Made by a program: the position numbers and the translations under genes. Below are positions 44,520 through 51,979 of a stretch of DNA of 64,000 bases, piece by piece. The notes under the pieces were generated by a model. The model was not told the origin of the DNA. It saw nothing but the letters and a program-made list of their open reading frames with translations, and did not search any database. How positions within the stretch are numbered: the first letter of the stretch is position 1; the number at the start of each line of letters is the position of its first letter. The DNA is from Mucilaginibacter sp. dw_454 (lineage in GTDB: Bacteria; Bacteroidota; Bacteroidia; Sphingobacteriales; Sphingobacteriaceae). Location of the stretch: the NCBI RefSeq assembly GCF_018449775.1, contig NZ_JAAVVB010000002.1, positions 62,001 through 126,000 on the forward strand, in the 5' to 3' direction.

Positions 44520-45366
44520 GAAACCAATATGGCGCATTATACTACTAAGCTTTGTCTGGCTGATAAGCCTGGGTGGGCTGGTTGTGCTCATGAGTTTCAT
44601 TGAAGTAAAGAAAGACGAAGTGGTTTGCAAGGACGTGAAAATTTACATCCCCGGCAGCCAGTATTTTATCGACAAAAAAGAAGTAGAGAATATTTTACAA
44701 CTGAGCAGCTTCACGCTGGTTGGCCGTAAGATAGATAGAATAAACATGCACCAGTTGGAAAACAGGCTTAAAGCAAACCCTTTTGTAGAGTATGCTAAAG
44801 TTTATGCCGATATGGATGGTATCATCATGATTGAAATTGAGCAGCGAGAGCCTATTATGCGCGTAATGAATCAAAGCAATCAGGATTTTTATATAGATAA
44901 GAATGGTCTGAAGATTCCTTTATCACCAAACTTTACCGCAAGGGTACTGGCCGCTAATGGATTTATAGACGAACCTTTTGGCGAAAAAGTAGATACCCTG
45001 CACACCGCTCTGGCGCGCGACTTGTTTAAAACAGTTTCGTACATCCGTGCCGACTCTTTATGGGACGCGCAGATAGGGCAGATCTACGTAAACCAGGGGC
45101 ATGAAATTGAACTGATACCGCGCGTAGGCAGCCAGCGCATTTTGCTGGGTAATGCCGATTCGCTGGATTTGAAGTTTAGAAACCTGATGGCATTTTACAA
45201 ACAGGCATTACCGCAGGTTGGCTGGGATGCTTACAAGATCATCAACATAAAATACGCCAATCAGATAGTCGGGGTTAAAAATTCAAAGGCCGATTCGCTA
45301 AGAATGAAAGCAGCTGCCGACTCAACAAAATTAATTAAGAAAGACACATCTCTAATAAAACAGTAA
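44512..45366 (+). CDS. ftsQ: Cell division protein FtsQ
   Basis: Bitopic division protein linking early and late divisome. The ATG at 44512 is chosen because it overlaps the murC stop (a GTG at 44500 is the alternative). The 284 residues have a short cytosolic tail, a membrane helix (WRIILLSFVWLISLGGLVVL), a POTRA domain (about 45-115, containing YFIDKKEVENIL) and a beta domain to about 260. The C-terminal 25 residues are Lys/Asp/Ser-rich. It is followed three bases later by ftsA. Confidence 0.93.
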   Translation: MFKKPIWRIILLSFVWLISLGGLVVLMSFIEVKKDEVVCKDVKIYIPGSQYFIDKKEVENILQLSSFTLVGRKIDRINMHQLENRLKANPFVEYAKVYADMDGIIMIEIEQREPIMRVMNQSNQDFYIDKNGLKIPLSPNFTARVLAANGFIDEPFGEKVDTLHTALARDLFKTVSYIRADSLWDAQIGQIYVNQGHEIELIPRVGSQRILLGNADSLDLKFRNLMAFYKQALPQVGWDAYKIINIKYANQIVGVKNSKADSLRMKAAADSTKLIKKDTSLIKQ

Positions 45367-45368
45367 AT

Positions 45369-46712
45369 ATGGATAAGAGTTCAACACAAGAAAAAAGTTC
45401 GCCAATAGTAGTGGGACTGGATATCGGTACCACTAAAATTTGCGCAATTGTTGGCCGCCGTAGCAAAAACGGTAAGATCGAAGTCCTGGGCATTGGCAAA
45501 GCCGAATCTGCGGGTGTAACCCGTGGTGTAGTATCAAATATTGACAAAACCGTTCAGGGCATCACTACGGCTGTCGAGATAGCCGGCACGCAATCCAACG
45601 TCGAGATCCGCGTGGTAAACGTAGGTATCGCTGGTCAGCATATCAAGAGTTTGCAGCATCGTGGTTTAATTACCCGTCGCGATTTGCAGTCAGAAATCAG
45701 CCGTAAGGACATTGATAAACTGATCGAGGATATGTACAACCTGGTAATGCCTCCGGGCGAGGAGATTATTCACGTGCTGCCGCAGGAATTTACTGTGGAT
45801 AGCGAGCCAGGTATTAAAGACCCTATCGGTATGGCAGGTGTGCGTTTGGAAGCAAACTTCCATATCATAAGCGGCCAGGTAACTGCCATTAAAAATATTG
45901 TGAAATGTGTTAACAAAGCGCACCTGGAAAGCCAGGAGCTGATACTGGAGCCATTGGCATCGTCTGAGTCGGTTTTAAGCGACGAGGAAAAAGAAGCCGG
46001 TGTGGTTTTGGTTGATATTGGTGGTGGTACAACGGATGTGGCTATATTCCACGAAGGTATCATTCGTCATACAGCGGTTATCCCTTTCGGTGGTAACAGC
46101 GTGACTGAGGATATCCGCGAAGGCTGCTCGGTAATGCGCAACATCGCAGAGCAACTTAAAGTAAGATTTGGATCAGCTTTAGCCGAAGAAAATAAAGAGA
46201 ATGAGATTGTGTGTGTTCCGGGCTTACGTGGCCGCGAACCAAAAGAGATATCAATAAAAAACCTGGCTTATGTTATCCAGGCCCGTATGGAAGAGATTGT
46301 AGAGCATGTGTATTATGAGATCAAATCGTCGGGTTATGAGAAAAAACTGATTGCCGGTGTAGTAATAACAGGTGGTGGTGCACAATTGAAACATTTGCCG
46401 CAAATGGTTGAGTTTGTTACCGGTTTAGATTGCCGCGTAGGTTACCCTAACGAGCATTTGGCTAAAAACGAACATCTGCCAAAAAACATTTACGAAGAGC
46501 TGCAAAGTCCAACATTTGCAACGGGTATTGGCCTGTTAATAAAAGGTATCCAAAAGATGGAATACATTGGCGAAGTACAGCAGCCAACCGAAGTTAAGGT
46601 AGATAAAACCAAGTATACCGAAGACAAAAAATTTGGCCTGTTTGGTAAAATACTGGAGAGCGGAAAGAAATTTATTAAGGACGATATTAAGGATGAGGAC
46701 TTTCTGAAATAG
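45369..46712 (+). CDS. ftsA: Cell division protein FtsA
   Basis: Actin-like ATPase that tethers FtsZ to the membrane. The 447 residues have the phosphate loop GLDIGTTKICAIVG near residue 17, the SHS2 1C domain, VLVDIGGGTTDVAIF near 213, and ITGGGAQLKHLPQ near 335. The C-terminal helix expected to insert in the membrane is GLFGKILESGKKFIKDDI. It is separated from ftsZ by 239 bases of repeats. Confidence 0.97.
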   Translation: MDKSSTQEKSSPIVVGLDIGTTKICAIVGRRSKNGKIEVLGIGKAESAGVTRGVVSNIDKTVQGITTAVEIAGTQSNVEIRVVNVGIAGQHIKSLQHRGLITRRDLQSEISRKDIDKLIEDMYNLVMPPGEEIIHVLPQEFTVDSEPGIKDPIGMAGVRLEANFHIISGQVTAIKNIVKCVNKAHLESQELILEPLASSESVLSDEEKEAGVVLVDIGGGTTDVAIFHEGIIRHTAVIPFGGNSVTEDIREGCSVMRNIAEQLKVRFGSALAEENKENEIVCVPGLRGREPKEISIKNLAYVIQARMEEIVEHVYYEIKSSGYEKKLIAGVVITGGGAQLKHLPQMVEFVTGLDCRVGYPNEHLAKNEHLPKNIYEELQSPTFATGIGLLIKGIQKMEYIGEVQQPTEVKVDKTKYTEDKKFGLFGKILESGKKFIKDDIKDEDFLK

Positions 46713-46730
46713 GTTAGAAACCGACAGCCC

Positions 46731-46816
46731 CCTCTAAATCTCCCCCGGTAGGGGAGACTTTAAAATGGGTTGTCAAAAGCCCTCCCTACCGGGGAGGGTT
46801 TGGGAGGGGCTGAAGG
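46731..46816. repeat. CCCCCTCTAAATCTCCCCC-type repeat
   Basis: Left arm with CCCCCTCTAAATCTCCC and CCGGTAGGGGAG, right arm with CTACCGGGGAGGGTTT and GGGAGGGGC, in the ftsA-ftsZ gap. Related modules are at 17840-17965 and 57683-57864. Confidence 0.75.
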
Positions 46817-46826
46817 ATTTGTTTAC

Positions 46827-46886
46827 TTTTCAACATCCTTTAACTTTTCCACATTATAGACATTTGTGGAAAACCTTTGTTGAAAA
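46827..46886 (+). promoter_or_regulatory. Nested TTTTCnACA inverted repeats upstream of ftsZ
   Basis: Outer arms TTTTCAACA (46827-46835) and TGTTGAAAA (46878-46886), inner arms TTTTCCACA (46845-46853) and TGTGGAAAA (46865-46873). All four are one 9-base word in two orientations. The same TGTTGAAAA word is at 31917-31925, upstream of mraZ. AAAGTG follows at 46885-46890. A regulator or DnaA-like site (consensus TTATNCACA) is conceivable, but the protein is not known. Confidence 0.7.
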
Positions 46887-46951
46887 AGTGCTAATATTAC
46901 AATGGTGAAATCTAAAATTCGTCGAATTATACATAGCTGAAAACTAGGATT

Positions 46952-48583
46952 ATGCAATTTGAGATGTTAAAAGAAAAATCGTCAATCATCAAAGTTATTG
47001 GTGTTGGCGGTGGCGGTGGTAATGCAGTAAACCACATGTACAAGGCAGGTATTACGGGTGTCGACTTTATAATTTGTAATACCGATGCGCAGGCATTGGA
47101 GTTAAGCCCAATACCTAATAAAGTGCAATTAGGAGCAAGTTTAACAGAAGGTATGGGCGCTGGCTCGATACCCGAGGTTGGTAAAAATTCGGCTATTGAA
47201 AATATAGATGATATTAAACAGATGTTGGGTGTAAATACCAAGATGTTGTTTATTACCGCAGGTATGGGTGGCGGTACCGGTACCGGTGCAAGCCCGATTA
47301 TAGCCAAAGCTGCCCGCGAAATGGATATCCTGACCGTTGGTATTATCACTACTCCGTTCTCTTTTGAAGGCAAGCGTCGTAAAATGCAGGCCGAAGAGGG
47401 TATGGAAGAATTGAAAAAATATGTTGATTCATTCCTGGTGATCTCCAACGATCGCCTGCGTCAGATCTTTGGTAACTTAACCTTAGGTTCGGCATTTGCA
47501 CAGGCAGATGATATTTTGACCACTGCTGCCAAAGGCATTGCTGAGATCATCACCTTACCGGGTTATATAAACGTCGACTTTAAAGATGTGCGCACGGTGA
47601 TGAAAGACAGTGGTGTATCTATCATGGGTAGCTGTGCTGCCGAAGGCGAGAATCGTGCTTTACGCGCGGTTGAAGGCGCCTTGTCATCACCACTATTAAA
47701 AGATAACGAAATTGAGGGTGCGCGCTACATCCTGTTAAATATCAGCTCTGGCGAAAAAGAGGTGACTATGGATGAAGTAAGCATAATCACCGATTATATC
47801 CAGGAAGAAGCCGGCTTAGCTGCCGACCTGATCTGGGGTAACTGCCGCGACGAGAATTTGGGCGATAAATTGTCGGTAACTATTATTGCTACCGGTTTCC
47901 AAACCAAAGACGAGCGCGAAAAAGAATACAGCAGCAAGAAAATTGTAAACATGCTGGTTCCAGATGCGCCATTGGTTAGACCGGTTAATGAATTTATTAA
48001 CCCGGTTGCAGAAGGTACTGCAGCCGAGCCATATATGAAGGGCCAGTCACAACAGCCAAAAGAAGAACAAAAACAACAAACCGGTTTATTTGACCTCTTC
48101 GCAGCTACCCGCCCTGAAGAGCAGGAAGCTGAACCGGTGGTTAAATATAATTTCCAGGAACTGGATGAGCAGCCGATTGCCGAAAACGAAACCGAGCTGC
48201 CTGAATTTACCTTTAAACTGTCGGAGCCGGAAACAGAAACCATCATTAACTTTGAAGCAGAAGTTGTTGCCGAGCCGGTTGCTACTTTAGAACCTGAGCC
48301 GGTTGTTAATGCTGATGATAACAAAACTGATGAGTCGATAGAAGAGCAACTGCGTAAATCTCGTGAGCGCATTATGCGCTTGAAAGATCTGAGCATGAAG
48401 CTGCGCACCGGTAATATCCAGGAGCTAGAAAACGTTCCGGCTTATAAACGTAAAGAAGTGGCTTTGCAGGATACCCCTGCATCAAGCGAGAGCCAGGTAT
48501 CGCGCTTTACTTTATTGCCTGACAGCGATGGCAAGATTGAAATTCGTGATAGTAACTCATTTTTGCACGACAACGTAGATTAG
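46952..48583 (+). CDS. ftsZ: Cell division protein FtsZ
   Basis: Tubulin-like GTPase forming the Z-ring. The 543 residues have IGVGGGGGNAVN, the tubulin motif GGGTGTGAS at 107-114, and FDDxNxxK-like GEKEVTMDE later. After the GTPase core (about 330) an acidic Glu/Pro-rich linker of about 130 residues follows, then a predicted helix (RKSRERIMRLKDLSM) and the terminal NSFLHDNVD, typical of Bacteroidota. Total size exceeds E. coli FtsZ (383) because of the linker. Confidence 0.98.
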   Translation: MQFEMLKEKSSIIKVIGVGGGGGNAVNHMYKAGITGVDFIICNTDAQALELSPIPNKVQLGASLTEGMGAGSIPEVGKNSAIENIDDIKQMLGVNTKMLFITAGMGGGTGTGASPIIAKAAREMDILTVGIITTPFSFEGKRRKMQAEEGMEELKKYVDSFLVISNDRLRQIFGNLTLGSAFAQADDILTTAAKGIAEIITLPGYINVDFKDVRTVMKDSGVSIMGSCAAEGENRALRAVEGALSSPLLKDNEIEGARYILLNISSGEKEVTMDEVSIITDYIQEEAGLAADLIWGNCRDENLGDKLSVTIIATGFQTKDEREKEYSSKKIVNMLVPDAPLVRPVNEFINPVAEGTAAEPYMKGQSQQPKEEQKQQTGLFDLFAATRPEEQEAEPVVKYNFQELDEQPIAENETELPEFTFKLSEPETETIINFEAEVVAEPVATLEPEPVVNADDNKTDESIEEQLRKSRERIMRLKDLSMKLRTGNIQELENVPAYKRKEVALQDTPASSESQVSRFTLLPDSDGKIEIRDSNSFLHDNVD

Positions 48584-48590
48584 TCGAGTA

Positions 48591-48741
48591 GAGTCAAGAA
48601 TCAAGGGCCAGGAATCAAGATGTATTAATTCTTGGTTCTTGGCTTTTTTTATGATGGATGTTTGATAAAATTTGCGACAGTAGATACCGTCTTGATTCTT
48701 GTCTCTTGGTTCTTGACTCTCAATCTTGTCTCTTGACTCTC
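48591..48741. repeat. Palindromic repeat, CAAGAATCAAG family (copy 3)
   Basis: Left arm GAGTCAAGAATCAAGGGCC at 48591 and right arms CTTGATTCTTGTCTCTTGG and CTTGACTCTCAATCTTGTC ending near 48741, with an inner hairpin around 48600-48650. It fills the ftsZ-oxoamine synthase gap and supplies the TTG of the promoter described at 48726. Confidence 0.75.
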
Positions 48742-48756
48742 AAAAGCGTATATTTG
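48726..48756 (+). promoter_or_regulatory. Putative promoter for the oxoamine synthase
   Basis: TTG (48726-48728), 20-base spacer, TATATTTG (48749-48756): a good match to the Bacteroidota -33 TTTG / -7 TAnnTTTG promoter. The -33 lies in the end of the repeat copy at 48591-48741. Transcription would start about 25 bases before the gene. Confidence 0.6.
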
Positions 48757-48786
48757 CATATTTGACAACGATAAATAGGGATTGAT

Positions 48787-50028
48787 TTGGATTTATTTGA
48801 TAAAATTACCAGCAGTATGGGAGGCCCTTTGGGGCAACATCAAAAATGGTCGCATGGGTATTATTCGTATCCAAAATTAGAAGGTGAGATTGGTCCGCAC
48901 ATGCAATTTAATGGTAAAGAGCATTTAGTTTGGAGCTTGAATAACTATTTAGGATTAGCCAATCATCCCGAAGTAAGAACTGCCGATGCGCAAGCCGCCG
49001 CCGACTACGGTATGGCCTATCCTATGGGTGCCCGTATGATGTCTGGCAACTCCATCCATCACGAAGAATTAGAGAACGGCCTGGCCGAGTTTGTAGGCAA
49101 AGAAGCCGCTTATTTACTAAATTATGGTTACCAGGGCATGGTGTCAATCATCGACTCGCTGGTTAGCCGTAATGATGTTATTGTATATGATGCTGAGTCG
49201 CACGCCTGTATAATTGACGGTTTACGGATGCACATGGGTAAACGTTTTGTTTACCAGCATAACGACTTGGAGAGCTGCGAAAAGCAATTAGAAAGGGCTA
49301 CCCGTTTAACAGAGCAGTCTGGCGGTGGTATTTTGCTGATCACCGAAGGTGTTTTCGGTATGTCCGGTGCGCAAGGTAAATTGAAAGAGATCATCGAGCT
49401 AAAAAAGAAATTCGATTTCAGAATTTTAGTGGATGACGCGCATGGCTTTGGTACCATGGGCCCAACAGGTGCCGGTACACACGAAGCGCAAGACTGTATT
49501 GATGGTGTGGATGTTTACTTCGGTACCTTCGCTAAATCTATGGCAGGCATTGGCGGTTTTGTAGCTGCTGACAAACCAATTATTGATTACTTGCGTTACG
49601 ACATGCGTTCGCAGATCTTTGCTAAGGCTTTACCAATGCCAATGGTTATTGGTTTAAAGAAACGTTTCGAAATGCTGAAGGCGCAACCTGAATTACGCGA
49701 GAAATTGTGGGTGATAGCTAACGCGCTGCAATCCGGCTTAAAAGAACGGGGTTTTGATATCGGCATTACCAATACCATGGTAACCCCGGTATACTTGAAA
49801 GGCGATTTATCTGAAGCTACTGCCTTAACCCGCGACTTGCGCGAAAACTTCGGCATCTTCTGCTCGATTGTGATCTATCCGGTTATCCCTAAGGGACTAA
49901 TTTTGTTAAGGCTTATACCAACTGCCGTACATACTTTAGAAGACGTACAGCGCACGCTGGATGCCTATAGCGTTATGGGCGAGAAATTAAAAGCAGGCCA
50001 CTACCGCGAAAAAGTTGCGGAGGTTTAA
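48787..50028 (+). CDS. Alpha-oxoamine synthase-family PLP enzyme
   Basis: Pyridoxal-phosphate enzyme condensing an amino acid with an acyl thioester (family of KBL, serine palmitoyltransferase, and the capnine-forming cysteate acyltransferases of Bacteroidota). The start is TTG (48787), which gives MDLFDKITSSMGGPLGQH and fits homologues. The 413 residues have the Schiff-base lysine in FGTFAKSMAGIGG (near residue 249) and the VDDAHGFG aspartate motif near 220. Sphingolipid or sulfonolipid base synthesis is a reasonable guess; the substrate is not provable from sequence. It has a strong terminator of its own. Confidence 0.88.
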   Translation: MDLFDKITSSMGGPLGQHQKWSHGYYSYPKLEGEIGPHMQFNGKEHLVWSLNNYLGLANHPEVRTADAQAAADYGMAYPMGARMMSGNSIHHEELENGLAEFVGKEAAYLLNYGYQGMVSIIDSLVSRNDVIVYDAESHACIIDGLRMHMGKRFVYQHNDLESCEKQLERATRLTEQSGGGILLITEGVFGMSGAQGKLKEIIELKKKFDFRILVDDAHGFGTMGPTGAGTHEAQDCIDGVDVYFGTFAKSMAGIGGFVAADKPIIDYLRYDMRSQIFAKALPMPMVIGLKKRFEMLKAQPELREKLWVIANALQSGLKERGFDIGITNTMVTPVYLKGDLSEATALTRDLRENFGIFCSIVIYPVIPKGLILLRLIPTAVHTLEDVQRTLDAYSVMGEKLKAGHYREKVAEV

Positions 50029-50048
50029 ACAAAGCTACCTATCATAAT

Positions 50049-50085
50049 AAGATCCCCGGCAAAACCTGCCGGGGATCTTATTTTT
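50049..50085 (+). terminator. Terminator of the oxoamine synthase gene
   Basis: Perfect 13-base stem (AAGATCCCCGGCA / TGCCGGGGATCTT) with a five-base loop and a T run, 20 bases after the stop codon. Confidence 0.93.
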
Positions 50086-50373
50086 ATGAGGTTTTTTAAT
50101 ACCAGGTATAAATACTTGGTATAATGCTGATTTTTAGGCTGTTTTGATGCCGGAACGGTCTTTTATTATTTAGAAAGAAAAAAATATTATAATACTGAAA
50201 AATAATAGTTTGAAACGCTAAAAAAGCGATTGGTTACATAGCTAAAATCGGCGGCAAATGTGGAAAAAAACCGTATTGAAAGCCCTTTTAAGTATTTTTT
50301 TTTCAATAAAAACATTTTAGCTTAGCTTTTATAAAACAAACAACCTCAAAGTATTTTAAAAAGGAGTTAACTG
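50086..50373. other. AT-rich leader region before the histone-like gene
   Basis: About 290 bases without a gene, strongly AT-rich, with TAGCTTTT (50323-50330), which is near the -7 consensus. No gene, palindrome or RNA structure is evident apart from this. Confidence 0.5.
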
Positions 50374-50550
50374 ATGAAAAAATTTACTGAAGTAAAGAAC
50401 CTTATCGCGTCGCTGGAAGCTGATGCCGACAAGTTTTACAACAAGGGTAACAGCGCAGCCGGTACCCGCGTTCGCAAAGGGATGCAGGATTTGAAAAACC
50501 TTGCACAAGCTATCCGCCTGGAAGTTCAGGACACAAAAAACAAAGAGTAA
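50374..50550 (+). CDS. Histone H1-like protein (Hc1 family, Bacteroidota type)
   Basis: Basic nucleoid-associated protein of the Bacteroidota histone H1-like family. The 58 residues run MKKFTEVKNLIASL to EVQDTKNKE, with the conserved ADKFYNKGNSAAGTRVRKGM core. It is expected to bind DNA non-specifically and compact the chromosome. It is preceded by AAAAAGGAG six bases before the ATG, a genuine Shine-Dalgarno, which is rare among genes here and fits very high expression. Confidence 0.9.
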   Translation: MKKFTEVKNLIASLEADADKFYNKGNSAAGTRVRKGMQDLKNLAQAIRLEVQDTKNKE

Positions 50551-50577
50551 GATACGGCTAGTATCTGTGCTAACGGA

Positions 50578-50603
50578 GCCCGCTGTATGCAGCAGGTTTT
50601 TTT
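50578..50603 (+). terminator. Terminator of the histone-like gene
   Basis: Stem CCCGCTG / CAGCAGG with one mismatch and a T7 run, 27 bases after the stop codon. Confidence 0.7.
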
Positions 50604-50611
50604 ATGAAAAG

Positions 50612-50645
50612 AAAAAGGCGAACGCTAATTCGCCTTTTTCTTTTT
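50612..50645. terminator. Second hairpin with T run
   Basis: AAAAAGGCGAA / TTCGCCTTTTT stem with a six-base loop and T5, a possible second terminator after the histone-like gene; its A-rich left arm could serve the other strand. Confidence 0.7.
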
Positions 50646-50689
50646 ATATTAAATGCTAACCTGATTGAATTAAAGAAAAAATAAAATTT

Positions 50690-50778
50690 GTCATTTCGAC
50701 CGAGGTACGAGGGAGAAATCTATACATGATAGGTTGGCGTACTACCGTGTATAGATATCTCACTATCGTTCGAGATGA
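50690..50778. repeat. GTCATTTCGAC...TTCGAGATGA palindrome (copy 2)
   Basis: Same arms as at 29090-29170 (GTCATTTCGACC, GAGAAATCTATACATG, TGTATAGATATCTCAC, CGTTCGAGATGA) with a short variable core. It lies between the histone-like gene and dapA. Confidence 0.85.
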
Positions 50779-50815
50779 AAAAATCTTTAATATGATTATC
50801 CTTAATCTATCAAGA

Positions 50816-51700
50816 TTAGTTTTTGCTGAATCTTTGGATCTCGGCAATGATCTCTGCTTTTATACCTTCGCTTACCTGTACTAATGGCAAACGTACGCCA
50901 TCACCGCAAATACCTCGTTGTTTCAATGCGGTTTTAACACCTGCCGGGCTGCCTTCGATGAAACACAGGCGGGTAAAGTTCAACAAGTCATAATGACCTT
51001 GCTGGGCACCTTTAAAATCGTAATTCAAGCATTTGCGAATCATGTCAGAAGTTTGACGCGGTAAAGCGTTGCCTATAACCGATATCACACCCACAGCACC
51101 CAAAGCAATCATCGGGAAGCTGATAGGATCGTCACCGGAAATTACCAGGAAATCTTTAGGCTTGTCGCGCATGATCTGGTTAATCTGGTCGAAATTACCC
51201 GATGCTTCTTTAATCCCTACGATATTTTTAAAATCATTAGCCAAACGCACGGTTGTTGCTGCGCTTACATTGCTGCCGGTACGGCTTGGTACGTTATACA
51301 GCAAGACAGGCAGTTTTGCATTTTCTGCTATCGCTTTATAATGCTGATAAATACCTTCCTGAGTAGGTTTGTTATATTGCGGACTAGCCGAAAGTATAGC
51401 ATCATACCCTGTTGCATCAAAACCTTTCACCTGCTCCACAACTTCGGCAGTGTTGTTACCTGCTATACCGGCAACCAGGTTAATACGGCCATTTACAGCT
51501 TCGGCAGTAAAAGCAAAGATCTTCTTCTTCTCTTCGGCAGTCAATGTGGCGCTCTCGCCGGTTGTACCTAACGACACGATGTATTCCACACCGCCATCAA
51601 CCAAATAGTCAATGAGTTTTTTTAGACCGTCATAATCCACTTGCCCGTCTGCAAGAAAAGGAGTAACTATCGCTATCCCCGTTCCGTAAAATTTGTTCAT
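50816..51700 (-). CDS. dapA: 4-hydroxy-tetrahydrodipicolinate synthase
   Basis: Cytosolic aldolase-type enzyme condensing pyruvate with aspartate semialdehyde, first step of the diaminopimelate/lysine pathway; DAP feeds MurE. The 294 residues have the GTTGES catalytic threonine (47), the LLYNVPSRTG tyrosine (Y135) and the Schiff-base lysine K164 in GIKEASG. Length matches the family. It ends about 38 bases after the palindrome at 50778. Confidence 0.97.
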   Translation of the reverse strand: MNKFYGTGIAIVTPFLADGQVDYDGLKKLIDYLVDGGVEYIVSLGTTGESATLTAEEKKKIFAFTAEAVNGRINLVAGIAGNNTAEVVEQVKGFDATGYDAILSASPQYNKPTQEGIYQHYKAIAENAKLPVLLYNVPSRTGSNVSAATTVRLANDFKNIVGIKEASGNFDQINQIMRDKPKDFLVISGDDPISFPMIALGAVGVISVIGNALPRQTSDMIRKCLNYDFKGAQQGHYDLLNFTRLCFIEGSPAGVKTALKQRGICGDGVRLPLVQVSEGIKAEIIAEIQRFSKN

Positions 51701-51801
51701 GGTATGTATAAAATGGCTGCTAAGATAATAATTTATTGCATAGGCTTGGCAATTACCAAGGCAGATGTCTATAAAATTGCCGTTTAAAACTTAATCGGTA
51801 A

Positions 51802-51944
51802 TTTTGGCTAAAGCCCCCTTTTATGTATTTAACAACCGTTGGCTTAAGCCAACGGTAATGAATAAAACCTGATGATATAAATTTATTGCCGTCCCATTTA
51901 TGGGACGGACTTTAAGTAATAGCAATGACGGCTTTAGCCAAACC
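51802..51944. repeat. Composite palindrome with CCGTTGGCT and CCGTCCCAT hairpins
   Basis: Outer arms TTTTGGCTAAAGCC (51802) and GGCTTTAGCCAAA (51931) enclose two further palindromes: the perfect 20-base CCGTTGGCTTAAGCCAACGG (51836-51855) and CCGTCCCAT TT ATGGGACGG (51889-51908). It lies between dapA and the DUF5686 gene, and no gene is present there. Confidence 0.8.
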
Positions 51945-51979
51945 CTAAGGAGATAGTAATGGAAGCTGATAACTACACC

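Noticed and set aside
47794..48408. Ser-rich open frame antisense to ftsZ
   Set aside because: It mirrors the acidic FtsZ linker, and real genes occupy the other strand without a gap.
50656..50847. Open frame between the histone-like gene and dapA
   Set aside because: It is a translation of the GTCATTTCGAC palindrome and extends into the dapA 3' end in another frame.
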